Of a stretch of 64,000 nucleotides of DNA, positions 1-8,568 are shown piece by piece. A program made the translations under genes and the position numbers. Source of the stretch: Pseudomonas fragi. GTDB lineage: Bacteria; Pseudomonadota; Gammaproteobacteria; Pseudomonadales; Pseudomonadaceae. The notes under the pieces are model-generated. The model was not told the origin of the DNA, ran no database searches, and worked only from the letters and a program-made list of their open reading frames with translations. Numbering within the stretch: position 1 is the first letter of the stretch; each line of letters opens with the position of its first letter. The stretch is taken from assembly GCF_002269505.1 (NCBI RefSeq), contig NZ_NQKQ01000019.1, forward strand, positions 27,992 through 91,991. The letters run 5' to 3'.

Positions 1-83
1 TCCAGGCGATCCAGGTCAAGGGTACAGCGCTTGAAACCGCCTCCGACCCGCGTGGCCGTGGTGTGGGGATGGTGGTGAAGTAA
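1..83 (+). CDS. C-terminal fragment, probable gamma-glutamyltransferase family
   Basis: Only the last 26 codons are present, ending at the TAA at 81-83 and read from base 3. The peptide contains QVKGTALETASDPRGRGVG. A tail of the form 'xxASDPRGxGxA' is the usual end of bacterial gamma-glutamyltranspeptidase (Ntn-hydrolase) proteins, and this is the sole basis for the call. The family cleaves gamma-glutamyl bonds such as that of glutathione in the periplasm. No catalytic residue is visible here because the start lies outside the window. Another family with the same tail cannot be excluded. Confidence 0.4.
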   Translation, partial: QAIQVKGTALETASDPRGRGVGMVVK

Positions 84-107
84 GCTCTTCACTCGTGTGA
101 CCTCAAG

Positions 108-171
108 TGTGGGAGCGAGCCCGCTCGCGAAAGTCTCCTTAAGGAACTTCGCGAGCAGGCTCGCTCCCACA
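108..171. repeat. REP hairpin (Pseudomonas type)
   Basis: Arms tgtgggagcgagcccgctcg and the matching cgagcaggctcgctcccaca are inverted around a short centre. This is the common intergenic REP unit of Pseudomonas, lying between the upstream gene's stop and the SulP gene. It can form a stable cruciform or RNA hairpin. Confidence 0.85.
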
Positions 172-254
172 ATGGTTTTATAGCCTGCACAATTTGTTAC
201 CATCTGTTGCCTGTAACTCCCTCCGTTTTCCCCGTCCCGAATTTTAGGTAAACC

Positions 255-1700
255 ATGAAACTCTCACGTCTGCGCGCTGATGTCCTGGCCGGGCTCACGA
301 CGTCCTTCGCCCTGTTGCCCGAGTGCATTGCGTTCGCACTGGTTGCCCATCTCAACCCGCTGATGGGGTTGTATGGCGCGTTTATCATTTGCACCCTGAC
401 CGCGCTGTTTGGCGGCCGGCCGGGCATGGTGTCCGGTGCCGCCGGGTCGATGGCGGTGGTGATCGTGGCCCTGGTCGTGCAACACGGCGTACAGTATCTG
501 TTGGCCACGGTGCTGTTGAGCGGGCTGATCATGCTGGCGTTCGGCCTGTTCAAACTCGGCAAGCTGGTGCGCATGGTGCCGCACCCGGTGATGCTGGGTT
601 TCGTCAACGGCCTGGCGATCGTGATTGCCATGGCCCAACTGGATCACTTCAAGGACGGCGACACCTGGCTCAGCGGCATGGCGCTGTACATGATGATCGG
701 GCTGGTCGCTGCGACCATGGCCATTGTCTATTTGCTGCCACGTCTGACCCGCGCCGCGCCGCCTGCGCTGGTGGCCATTCTGGGCGTCGGGTTGGCGGTG
801 TACCTGCTTGGCCTGCCGACCCGCACCCTGGGCGACATGGCGCACATCGCGGGTGGTTTGCCGAGCTTCAACCTGCCGCAGATTCCCTGGACGCTTGAGA
901 CCTTGGGCATCATCGCGCCCTATGCGATCGTGATGGCGGTGGTTGGCCTGCTGGAAACCCTGCTGACCCTCAACCTGACTGACGAAATAACCGAAAGCCG
1001 CGGCTACCCGGACCGCGAGTGTGTGGCACTGGGCGCGGCCAATATGGTCTCGGGCGCGTTCGGCGGCATGGGCGGTTGTGCAATGATCGGCCAGACCGTG
1101 GTTAACCTCAGTTCCGGCGGACGCGGGCGCTTGTCCGGGGTGACGGCCGGGGTGATGATCTTGCTGTTTGTGTTGTTTCTGTCGCCGTTTATCGAACGCA
1201 TTCCGCTGGCAGCGCTGGTGGGGGTGATGTTTGTGGTGTCGCAGCAGACCTTTGCCTGGGCCTCTTTGCGAGTCCTCAACAAAGTGCCGCTCAACGATGT
1301 GCTGGTGATTATTGCGGTGACGGTGATCACCGTGTTTACCGATCTGGCAGTGGCGGTGATGTGCGGGGTGGTTATCGCGGCACTTAATTTCGCCTGGCAG
1401 CAGGGCCGTCAGATGTACGCCGACGCGGATATGCAGAGTGACGGCAGCAAGCTATACCGTGTCCACGGCACGTTGTTTTTTGCGTCTACTACCGCGTTTC
1501 TCAAGCAGTTCGACCCGGCCGGTGACCCGGCGCAGGTGACACTTGATTGTCGTCATTTGAGCTTTGTCGATTACTCGGCCATTGCGGCACTGGACACTCT
1601 GCGCGAGCGCTATCGCAAAGCAGGCAAGCATCTGCGGGTGTTACACCTGTCCGAGCGCAGCAAGAAGTTGCTCAAGCGCGCCCGGGTTCAGCACGAATAA
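255..1700 (+). CDS. SulP/SLC26 family anion transporter with STAS domain
   Basis: The 481-residue inner-membrane protein starts with MKLSRLRADVLAGLTTSFAL, the typical SulP entry to transmembrane segment 1. About ten to twelve hydrophobic segments follow to roughly residue 390. The core GGRPGMVSGAAGSMAVV (about 54-70) matches the conserved SulP substrate-site region. Residues about 400-481 form a cytoplasmic STAS domain (HGTLFFAST...VTLDCRHLSFVDYSA). Family members move sulfate, bicarbonate or dicarboxylates, and the substrate cannot be decided from sequence. The ATG follows aggtaaacc, a weak ribosome site. The gene is monocistronic between a REP hairpin and the convergent chemoreceptor gene. 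The length is somewhat short for the family (often 500-570) but no part is missing. Confidence 0.88.
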   Translation: MKLSRLRADVLAGLTTSFALLPECIAFALVAHLNPLMGLYGAFIICTLTALFGGRPGMVSGAAGSMAVVIVALVVQHGVQYLLATVLLSGLIMLAFGLFKLGKLVRMVPHPVMLGFVNGLAIVIAMAQLDHFKDGDTWLSGMALYMMIGLVAATMAIVYLLPRLTRAAPPALVAILGVGLAVYLLGLPTRTLGDMAHIAGGLPSFNLPQIPWTLETLGIIAPYAIVMAVVGLLETLLTLNLTDEITESRGYPDRECVALGAANMVSGAFGGMGGCAMIGQTVVNLSSGGRGRLSGVTAGVMILLFVLFLSPFIERIPLAALVGVMFVVSQQTFAWASLRVLNKVPLNDVLVIIAVTVITVFTDLAVAVMCGVVIAALNFAWQQGRQMYADADMQSDGSKLYRVHGTLFFASTTAFLKQFDPAGDPAQVTLDCRHLSFVDYSAIAALDTLRERYRKAGKHLRVLHLSERSKKLLKRARVQHE

Positions 1701-1719
1701 GGTCAGGAGCCCCTGACTA

Positions 1720-1742
1720 CCCCTCTCCCGAAGAGAGAGGGG
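1720..1742. terminator. Hairpin between convergent genes
   Basis: The inverted repeat ccctctcccg/aagagagagggg sits between the stops of the SulP gene and the chemoreceptor gene, which converge here. It lacks a clear T-tract on either strand, so it is a weak candidate for a bidirectional terminator. Confidence 0.4.
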
Positions 1743-1752
1743 ACTGATCGCT

Positions 1753-3675
1753 TTACACCTTGAAGTGGCTGACCATCTCTTGCAGCTGGTTACCCAGCCG
1801 CGCCAGTTCAACACTGGACTTGGCCGTTTCATCACTCGCCGCTGCGGTTTGCTCGGAAACGTCGCGCACGTTGACGATGCTGCGGCTGATCTCTTCGGCG
1901 ACCGCAGATTGCTGTTCGGCAGCAGCGGCAATCTGTTGGTTCATCGACTGAATATTCGACACCGTGCGGGTAATGCCCTGCAGCGAGGTGCCTGCGTGGC
2001 GGGTCAGGGTCACGCTGCTGTCGGTCAGGGTGCGGCTGTTTTGCATCACGGTGGCCACGTGCTGGGTGCCGCTTTGCAGGGCTGCGACCAGGGTTTGAAT
2101 CTCTTCGGTGGATTTTTGCGTACGCTGGGCCAGGCCACGCACTTCATCGGCCACCACGGCAAAACCGCGCCCTGCGTCACCGGCACGGGCGGCTTCGATC
2201 GCGGCGTTGAGGGCCAGCAGGTTGGTCTGCTCGGCCACGGCCTTGATCACGTCCATCACGCTGCCGATCTTGTCGCTTTCCTGTTGCAGCACGGCCATGG
2301 CTTCGGTCGAGCGGCCAACTTCCACGGCCAGGCGCTCGATCTGGTCAATCGCCTGGTTGACCACGGTGTCGCCTTCGCGGGCTTCGTTGTCTGCGGCTGC
2401 TGCCGCTTGCGAGGCTTGCTCGGCGTTGCGCGCCACTTCCTGCACGGTGGCGGTCATTTCATGCATGGCGGTGGCCACCTGATCGGTCTCGATCTTCTGG
2501 CTATTGACCCCGGCACTGGTTTGCTCGGTCACCGCGGACAGCTCTTCTGCAGCACTGGCGATCTGGCTGACGCCATCACGGATACCGCTGATCAACTCGC
2601 GCAGGGTGGTGCCCATGCGCGCAATGCCCTGTTGCAACACACCCAGTTCATCGCGACGGGTAACACGCAGGTTATGGGTCAGGTCGCCACCGGCAATGCG
2701 ATCGACCACGGCCAGGGTTTCACGCAGCGGCACGGTGATCTGGCGGGTGATGATCACGGCCGCCGTAATACCGAACAGCAAGACCAGAAGGGTGGTGATC
2801 AATTGCGTGCTGTTGGCCGCGGCACTTTCGATATCGCGGCGCTCAAGCTGGATCTTGTACAGCTCATCGCTGCGGCCAAGGATGCTGGTGCCGTATTCGG
2901 TCATGTCCTTGCGCATGGCAATGATGGTGTTGTCGGTGCTGGTGTATAGCTCCAGGGCTTCCTGGTACTGATCCATGGTTTTGGTCAGGGTGCGCAGGGT
3001 GTCGCCGGCATTGGCAGCAAAGTGCGAGCTGAGGCGGTCAAGGCTGGCAATGGCAGCGTCCAGTTGCTGGCGGGCGGCCTTTTCCGTGGTGGGGTTGGGT
3101 GCGGCAATGTAGGCACGCACCTGGTAGCGCGAGAGCAGGAACTGCTCACGGACTTCAGACACGGTCTGGAACATGGCAAAGCGGTTTTCATCACCTGCGG
3201 GCAGTTGCAGGGCGCGGTTGAGCAACGTCGCAATGGCGTCCTGTGCCAGGGCAGCGCTGCGGTCCATGTTGGTCCGCGATACGGCAGACTCGACATAGGC
3301 CTTGCGCATGGTCACCAGCGCACGCTCGTAGCGGCCAATGATGGCTTGCTGCTCTTTAAGAAGCTTGAGGTTTTCCGGGCTCTGGAAGGTGGCAATCAAC
3401 TGGCTTTGCTGTGCAGAAAACGCATCAATGCTGGCCTGTACATTTTGTGCGGCAGTTTCGTCGCCATCGGTGAGCATGTACTGCAAGCGCGTAACCCGAA
3501 GATTGGTAAACGCGGTGTTTAATCGGGTGATGTCGCTCATCCAGTTACTGCGATCAATCATCTTGTCCAGACTGATCCAGTTGCAGACGGCCATTACGCA
3601 GGTAAGGGCCAGTACCAGGCCAAAGCCCAGGGACAGTTTAAGGTTGACGCTGATATTGCTCAGCCATCTATTCAT
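1753..3675 (-). CDS. Methyl-accepting chemotaxis protein, McpS-like HBM sensor
   Basis: The protein has 640 residues. The start was placed at the ATG preceded by ggaga (revcomp around 3680) rather than 27 bases further out. Transmembrane segment 1 is near residues 11-31 (LGFGLVLALTCVMAV). A periplasmic helical region of about 240 residues follows (DRSNWMSDITRLNTAFTNLR...), with the pattern of the helical bimodular (HBM) domain of Pseudomonas McpS. Transmembrane segment 2 is LITTLLVLLFGITAAVII, followed by a HAMP domain and the signalling tip around EQTNLLALNAAIEAARAGD. McpS-type receptors bind TCA-cycle acids or acetate, and the ligand here is inferred only by family. The protein would signal to CheA through CheW at the pole. 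It is a single gene, convergent with the SulP gene. Confidence 0.9.
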   Translation of the reverse strand: MNRWLSNISVNLKLSLGFGLVLALTCVMAVCNWISLDKMIDRSNWMSDITRLNTAFTNLRVTRLQYMLTDGDETAAQNVQASIDAFSAQQSQLIATFQSPENLKLLKEQQAIIGRYERALVTMRKAYVESAVSRTNMDRSAALAQDAIATLLNRALQLPAGDENRFAMFQTVSEVREQFLLSRYQVRAYIAAPNPTTEKAARQQLDAAIASLDRLSSHFAANAGDTLRTLTKTMDQYQEALELYTSTDNTIIAMRKDMTEYGTSILGRSDELYKIQLERRDIESAAANSTQLITTLLVLLFGITAAVIITRQITVPLRETLAVVDRIAGGDLTHNLRVTRRDELGVLQQGIARMGTTLRELISGIRDGVSQIASAAEELSAVTEQTSAGVNSQKIETDQVATAMHEMTATVQEVARNAEQASQAAAAADNEAREGDTVVNQAIDQIERLAVEVGRSTEAMAVLQQESDKIGSVMDVIKAVAEQTNLLALNAAIEAARAGDAGRGFAVVADEVRGLAQRTQKSTEEIQTLVAALQSGTQHVATVMQNSRTLTDSSVTLTRHAGTSLQGITRTVSNIQSMNQQIAAAAEQQSAVAEEISRSIVNVRDVSEQTAAASDETAKSSVELARLGNQLQEMVSHFKV

Positions 3676-4043
3676 AGAGTTCTCCAGGAACGCTGCACGC
3701 ATGATCTAAGTTCGCTGGAGGGAATTATTTTTTTTGACCCAGCCGAGTGTTGTATTGGAGGGGTATCGGCTGCATTCGTCAGAGCTGAAACGTTTTGTTT
3801 AGCGCCAGTTCACATAACAACATATCCATTTGGGTAGTGTGGCTATGTCCTGCTTTTACGTTTTTTTTCACATCCGTTTCACCTGCCTCTGACCTCCCTT
3901 TTTCTAGGCTATGTTCAGCTAATAGAGAGCTGTTTTGTGCAAGTCTGTTTTTACCGCCGGGCCGCGAAGCGACCCGTTGTCATATTCGCGCTATAGGGTG
4001 TCCGTCAGTGTGATCACTGACTGCCGCAGGGGGCATAAGCATC
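3676..4043. other. Intergenic region between divergent genes
   Basis: These 368 bases separate the chemoreceptor start from the histidine phosphatase start. The region is more AT-rich than its flanks and must hold two divergent promoters. Apart from the perfect inverted repeat at 4004-4021 nothing definite was recognised, and no ORF has coding character. Confidence 0.6.
4004..4021. promoter_or_regulatory. Perfect 7-bp inverted repeat just upstream of the start codon
   Basis: GTCAGTG-TGAT-CACTGAC ends 22 bases before the GTG start of the histidine phosphatase. It could be an operator half-site pair or a 5' leader hairpin near the ribosome site (gcaggggg). No regulator is known to me for this motif. 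Confidence 0.35.
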
Positions 4044-4766
4044 GTGACGTTGAGCCTTGATCTGACCGGAATTAACCGTTCGCTGTTGCGTCGCGGCCTG
4101 GTTCGTTACAAAAAGGCGCTGGTAGTGATCGTGGCAATTGCGCTGGCCGTTGCGCTGACATTGACGCTGCTGGCACCTGCGGCACCGCCTGATCTGGCAC
4201 AGCCCAGCCATGCCGACCACGTGTTGTCGCTGACCGATAGCTGGGCCAAAGGTGATGTGATTGCCGTGGTCCGTCACGGTGAGCGTTGCGACCGTTCTTC
4301 GGCGCAATGCCTGGGGCCAATGGACGGCGTGACCGTGCGCGGCGAAGCCGTGGTTCAGGCACTGGGGGCAGATTTCAAGCAGTTGGGGCTGGGGAGCACC
4401 GATATTTACAGCAGCTTGCTGACCCGCGCCCGGCAAACCGCAGATGCCATGTTTGTCCACCCTGTAGAGGCGCAAGACTGGCTGTTCAACTGCCGCGGCA
4501 GCATGTTGCGTGATGCTCTCAAGCACAAAGTGGCGGGCCATAACCTGATTCTGGTGAGCCACAGCGAATGCATGGACCAACTGTTGCTGGACATGCACCT
4601 GTCCACCAGCACCACGTTTGGCTACGGTGCTTCGTTGTTTATCAAAACCGATAGCGCGAACGGCAATCCGCAAATGCTCGGTTTTATCGAGCCCAAAGAC
4701 TGGAAGGTCATTGTGCCGGTGGTAACCACCAGCAACCGTCACGGGTATGAAGCTTCGCAGTTCTGA
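4044..4766 (+). CDS. Membrane-anchored histidine phosphatase, Ais-like
   Basis: The 240-residue protein has a GTG start 5-10 bases after the purine-rich gcaggggg. One transmembrane anchor lies at about residues 27-47 (ALVVIVAIALAVALTL), so the catalytic domain should be periplasmic. The phosphohistidine motif is VVRHGER (R77, H78, G79, E80), and the second conserved histidine lies in LVSHSE. The pattern matches Ais/PmrG, the heptose-phosphate phosphatase of enteric LPS core, whose gene sits beside the arn lipid A-modification operon. Here an ArnT-like glycosyltransferase lies 0.65 kb downstream on the other strand, which agrees with a role in envelope phosphate trimming. That role is inference; a general periplasmic phosphatase is the alternative. 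Confidence 0.75.
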   Translation: MTLSLDLTGINRSLLRRGLVRYKKALVVIVAIALAVALTLTLLAPAAPPDLAQPSHADHVLSLTDSWAKGDVIAVVRHGERCDRSSAQCLGPMDGVTVRGEAVVQALGADFKQLGLGSTDIYSSLLTRARQTADAMFVHPVEAQDWLFNCRGSMLRDALKHKVAGHNLILVSHSECMDQLLLDMHLSTSTTFGYGASLFIKTDSANGNPQMLGFIEPKDWKVIVPVVTTSNRHGYEASQF

Positions 4767-4776
4767 CCCCCGCCAG

Positions 4777-4800
4777 TGGGAGCGAGCCTGCTCGCTCCCA
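4777..4800. repeat. REP hairpin
   Basis: The perfect inverted repeat tgggagcgag-cctg-ctcgctccca lies between two convergent genes. It is the Pseudomonas REP core and could also stop transcription, though no T-run follows. Confidence 0.8.
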
Positions 4801-4819
4801 TAACGTTATTCCATACCCA

Positions 4820-5326
4820 TCAATTGCGCTTGAGCAGGCGTTCCCAGTTTTGCTCATCGGGCAATGGCAGATCGCTGAGTTCGCGGGCCACCACGTTTTC
4901 GATATCGTTGGCGCTGAGCACTTTTTCATCGAGCCAGGGCCAGGTCGCATCGGCATCGCGGAAGTTGAGCTGGCTGTTTAATTGCTGACACGCCACGGCG
5001 AGCAAATGCATCAGTGACCACAGGCTGGTGACGTAGGGTTTTTGCTGTGCCGGAATACGGCTGAGCAGGGCCGTCACGTCAGCCAGGTTGGGGCCTGGGG
5101 CGGCGTTGCTGAGCAGGTTCCAGACAATCGCGCCGTTATTCGACACATCCTGATTGGCCAGTGCCGGGTCGGTGCTGACCTCGACAGTGAGTTTTACGTG
5201 CTGTTGCTCAAGCTGATCGATCAGGTAATTGGCCAGGTCGGATTTGCGCAGGAAAGCGGTAGCCGTGTTGTAGGCCAGGTGAGCGTCGTAGTCGCTCAGG
5301 GTTTTACTGGATATACCGATGGTCAT
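4820..5326 (-). CDS. Hypothetical protein, 168 residues
   Basis: The start was set at the internal ATG preceded by aaggag six bases upstream; the frame stays open further upstream but has no better site. The product begins MTIGISSKTLSDYDAHLAYN and is soluble and acidic, with no signal peptide, membrane segment or cysteine cluster. No family was recognised. It lies 93 bases upstream of nothing else on its strand but close behind the GT39-like gene (which ends at 5419), so the two may be co-transcribed from the right. Codon use resembles its neighbours, so it is probably a genuine gene. Confidence 0.6.
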   Translation of the reverse strand: MTIGISSKTLSDYDAHLAYNTATAFLRKSDLANYLIDQLEQQHVKLTVEVSTDPALANQDVSNNGAIVWNLLSNAAPGPNLADVTALLSRIPAQQKPYVTSLWSLMHLLAVACQQLNSQLNFRDADATWPWLDEKVLSANDIENVVARELSDLPLPDEQNWERLLKRN

Positions 5327-5418
5327 GGCTGGCTCCTTGGTCTGGAAGTGTCCAAGGAGCGTAGCCAATGCACGGTGATCGGCCACGCCATCTGCGCTTG
5401 TGTTGCCCGGGATCAAAT

Positions 5419-6879
5419 TTACGGGGCTGAAGTGGCCAGGCAGACAAAGTAGAAGTCGTGTCGCCCCACGCTGATCTTCTGCAGAGTATTCAGGGCCATG
5501 CCCGGTACCTCCGGTTTTTCTACCAGGGCAATATTGTCGGGCGATGCACTGAGGAATGCCTGCAATTCTTCTGTTGAGCTGAGTGTGTGCGGCAACTGCT
5601 GGCTGTAGAACACCACGGCGCCCAGGCGTTCGTCGGGGCGCAGCAGGGCGACCTGTTTACCGCTGGCTTGCAGGCTCATGACCCGGGCGGCCAGGGGCTG
5701 GAAGGACTCTTCCTTGTCGGCCAGCGGGGCCCGATGGGCTGCCAACAGGTAGGCAGCCACCAGCGCGGTCAGCAGCGCGATGGCCAGGGGGAGATGGTTG
5801 TCGCTGAGGAATCTTGCCAGTGCCGAGCCCGCACTTTTTTTGTACAGCCAGTCCAGAACCACCCTGGCGTACTCGGCTGCAATCACGGCGGCGGCGGGTG
5901 CCATCGACATCATGTACACCGCCCGCTTGCTGGAGGCGAGGTTGAGCAGCACAAATTGTGCTACCAGCCATACACAGAAAAACAGCAAAAAGGGGTTGCT
6001 GCGCAGCTGTTTGCGAAAGTGCCACAGGCCCAGATAGGTCAGCAGGTTCCACGGCAGGAAGGCTTCGGGCAGTTTTCGCAGGTAGTAGTAAAAGGGTTCG
6101 TAATGCCCGGCTTCGACGAAGGAACCGCTAAAGCGCCCAACGCTGTTGGTCAGCAGCAGTTCGCTGACCGCCTGCATGCCGCCGCGTTGATACAGCAGGC
6201 ACAGCCAGATCGTCAGCGGGATGAGCCCCAGCAGGGTTAACAGTGCGGGGCGTAGCCAGTTGCGCAGCACGAAACGTTTTTCGATCAGGCTTTCACACAG
6301 CAGAAAGACAAAAATCACCACTCCCGGCAATGCCAGGCCCAGAACGCCTTTGCTCAAGCTGGCTATAGCGATCCCGGCGGCAAACAGCAGCCAGCTGCCC
6401 CGTGCAAAGCCGGGCTGGCGGTTGGCATGAAAAAACCCAAGCAAGACCATGGTCACGCCCAGGGTCAGCAAGGCATCTTCGCCTACCTGGCGAGCGTTGC
6501 CCCAAAATATGCCCATGGTTGCCAGCATCGCCGCCGCTGTCCAGGCCAGTGCGGTGGGGCGCCCCAGCTTGCGCAGCATGGCGTAGAGCAACAGCACGCA
6601 AAAGAGCCCGGCAAAGGCCGAGGCCAGGCGCACGGCGTACAGTTCGCCGCCGAATACGCGAATGGCGCCTGCATCCAGCCACAGGCTCAGGGGTGGTTTT
6701 TCCAGGAAGGGTTGGTTGAGCAGATTGGGGGTAACCCAATCGTCACTGACATGCATTTGCATAGCGATGCCCGCCACACGAGACTCGGTCGAGCCCTGCA
6801 ATTGATGGTTACCCAGTGCAAAAAACAACAGCACGCAACTGAGCAGTAATAACAGCAGAGCAGGACGAGTCAGACGCAT
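5419..6879 (-). CDS. Glycosyltransferase family 39, ArnT-like membrane protein
   Basis: The 486-residue polytopic protein was started at MRLTRPALLLLLL; an ORF extension 54 bases upstream is less likely. Residues about 31-55 carry the GT39 catalytic loop, with ESRVAGIAMQM in the place of the usual D-E-x-R motif and then LEKPPLSLW, which is the 'KPPL' signature of ArnT/dolichol-type transferases. About eleven hydrophobic segments follow and then a short periplasmic tail. Such enzymes move a sugar from an undecaprenyl-phosphate carrier to lipid A or a protein. No other arn genes (arnB, C, A, D) are visible, so the sugar donor must be made elsewhere. The histidine phosphatase at 4044 is a suggestive neighbour. 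Confidence 0.82.
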   Translation of the reverse strand: MRLTRPALLLLLLSCVLLFFALGNHQLQGSTESRVAGIAMQMHVSDDWVTPNLLNQPFLEKPPLSLWLDAGAIRVFGGELYAVRLASAFAGLFCVLLLYAMLRKLGRPTALAWTAAAMLATMGIFWGNARQVGEDALLTLGVTMVLLGFFHANRQPGFARGSWLLFAAGIAIASLSKGVLGLALPGVVIFVFLLCESLIEKRFVLRNWLRPALLTLLGLIPLTIWLCLLYQRGGMQAVSELLLTNSVGRFSGSFVEAGHYEPFYYYLRKLPEAFLPWNLLTYLGLWHFRKQLRSNPFLLFFCVWLVAQFVLLNLASSKRAVYMMSMAPAAAVIAAEYARVVLDWLYKKSAGSALARFLSDNHLPLAIALLTALVAAYLLAAHRAPLADKEESFQPLAARVMSLQASGKQVALLRPDERLGAVVFYSQQLPHTLSSTEELQAFLSASPDNIALVEKPEVPGMALNTLQKISVGRHDFYFVCLATSAP

Positions 6880-6960
6880 TGGGCTACCAGGCAGCAATCG
6901 AATGGAATACTGCGCTGGAGTATAGAAGGGCAATCCTTAACGAATTGTGAAAGCAGTGCA

Positions 6961-7087
6961 TCTGCAGTCGCTGACGAGGAACGAAGGCTGCGTACGGTTG
7001 AGAAGCGATCGTAACAAAACCGACTCGCTTGATTTGCGACTGCTTCGCACTCGATCGCAACCTTCGTTCCTCGTCAGCGACTACAGA
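6961..7087. repeat. Long inverted repeat, second Pseudomonas repeat family
   Basis: Arms of about 31 bases (left gcagtcgctgacgaggaacg at 6964, right with cgttcctcgtcagcgactac ending near 7084) flank a 65-base centre. This is a different repeat family from the gtgggagcgag REP and recurs at 44034-44376. It separates the GT39 gene from the OprB-type gene. Confidence 0.8.
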
Positions 7088-7096
7088 GGTTTTTGG

Positions 7097-8392
7097 TCAG
7101 AACGTCGCTTTAACCTGCAAGCCCGCTACCAGCGCATTGCTGCGGTTGGTGCCATAGAAAGCACCGGGCTCGATGATGTATTGCACGTCCGGGCGCAGCA
7201 GCAGCCACGGCGTGACTTGCGCACCGTAGTTGAGTTCCAGTAGCTGCTCGCCGCTGTCCAGGCTGGCGATCATGTCCGCCTGCTCCGGGCTGCTGGCTGC
7301 AGCCTCCTGGACATCCCGCGAGCGGGAGTTGAATACGGCGCGGCCATAAGCAAAGGCGATGCTGTCTTTAGGGCGGCTGGCAAACGGCTTTTGCTTGACC
7401 AGGCCCACCGAGTACCAGTGGCGCATCGGCGAGGTGGCGGCATTGCTGCTGGACGCCTGGCCAAAGGCGCGCAATACGCTATCGGGGTCTTGCTCGTCAC
7501 GCCAGATGGCCTGATCGACCAGTACATAGGCACCGGTGCGGTTGTTGGCTTTTTGCGTACTGCCAATCTTGCGGGTGTTGGAAGTGTCGTAGTACCAGCC
7601 CACTTTGTATTGGCCGTTGAGCCAGGCGTTGTTGGTGAAGATCGCCTCCAGCGGCATGATCGCCCCCGTGGTGCCTTTGGTGGTCATGCTGAAGGCTTCG
7701 GAGGAGCGGCTGTTGTACTCGGGGTTGACCTGGAACAGTGCCGTTTGCAGGGTCAGGGCCGGGCTGACGGTGTAGCGCAGTTCAGCGCCCCAGTGCCCGG
7801 TGGGGTAGTTCGTCCAGCCACTGCCATTGGATTGGGTCAGCGGGTGCGCGCAAAAACCGGCGTTGACGAAGCTGGTCAACAACGGCATGCCACCAAATTC
7901 GTTGCCCATCGGCATAAAGCCCAGCTTGGTGGTCAGGTCTTCGGAAAACAGCGTGCGCTGGTAGCTGAACTCAGACAGGCGGGTGTAGTTGCCGCCGGCG
8001 TTCTCCTGAATTGGCAGGCGGTTGCCTACCAGATCCTCAGAGGCGCTGTGGCCGCGGCGATCATTGATGGTGATTTGCACCAGGCCAGCATCCGCAGTGC
8101 CGAGCAATTTGCTCATGTCGAACTGGGCACCGATGCGCACCTGCTGCGAATAACGGGTGCCGTGTTTGATCCCGCCATGCAAGTTGGAAAAGGTTTCCGA
8201 GTTGTAGTCGCCTGTCAGTTTGACGCCCTTGTCGGCCAGTTTCTGGCGTTCGCCGCCCCAGTCGCCGGTCAGGGTCGAACGGTTCATCAGGTTGTCGGTG
8301 GTGTCGGCCAGTACGCAGGCAGGCGTCAGGGCCAGCAATGACAGACCGCCGCACAGGCTGGTGTTCAGCAGGGCGCGGGAAGAGAAAAACAT
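7097..8392 (-). CDS. OprB-family carbohydrate-selective porin
   Basis: The 431-residue protein is preceded by aaggag 10 bases before the ATG. A signal peptide covers about residues 1-29 (ending ALTPACVLA, then DTTD). The mature start NLMNRSTLTGDWGGERQKLA is the conserved OprB beginning, and strands alternate to a C-terminal phenylalanine (QVKATF), the outer-membrane insertion signal. OprB-type porins let glucose and other sugars cross the outer membrane. No sugar transporter or kinase lies beside it, so its substrate is not shown by context. It is monocistronic. Confidence 0.88.
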   Translation of the reverse strand: MFFSSRALLNTSLCGGLSLLALTPACVLADTTDNLMNRSTLTGDWGGERQKLADKGVKLTGDYNSETFSNLHGGIKHGTRYSQQVRIGAQFDMSKLLGTADAGLVQITINDRRGHSASEDLVGNRLPIQENAGGNYTRLSEFSYQRTLFSEDLTTKLGFMPMGNEFGGMPLLTSFVNAGFCAHPLTQSNGSGWTNYPTGHWGAELRYTVSPALTLQTALFQVNPEYNSRSSEAFSMTTKGTTGAIMPLEAIFTNNAWLNGQYKVGWYYDTSNTRKIGSTQKANNRTGAYVLVDQAIWRDEQDPDSVLRAFGQASSSNAATSPMRHWYSVGLVKQKPFASRPKDSIAFAYGRAVFNSRSRDVQEAAASSPEQADMIASLDSGEQLLELNYGAQVTPWLLLRPDVQYIIEPGAFYGTNRSNALVAGLQVKATF

Positions 8393-8568
8393 CTACAGAA
8401 GCTCCTTTATATGAAGTGTCGACGACGGGGCGCGACACGATGCCGCACATTATGAACTATTTAGTTAATTAATTTCATATTTGGTTACACGGCCTTCCCG
8501 TAATGACTAAGGGTGTTGCTGGCCCCCATCCGCTAGACTCCCGCGTTTATGCGTACCAAGGGATGTTC

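Noticed and set aside
1765..2949. A 394-codon plus-strand frame
   Set aside because: Antisense of the chemoreceptor signalling domain; the conserved tip is on the minus strand.
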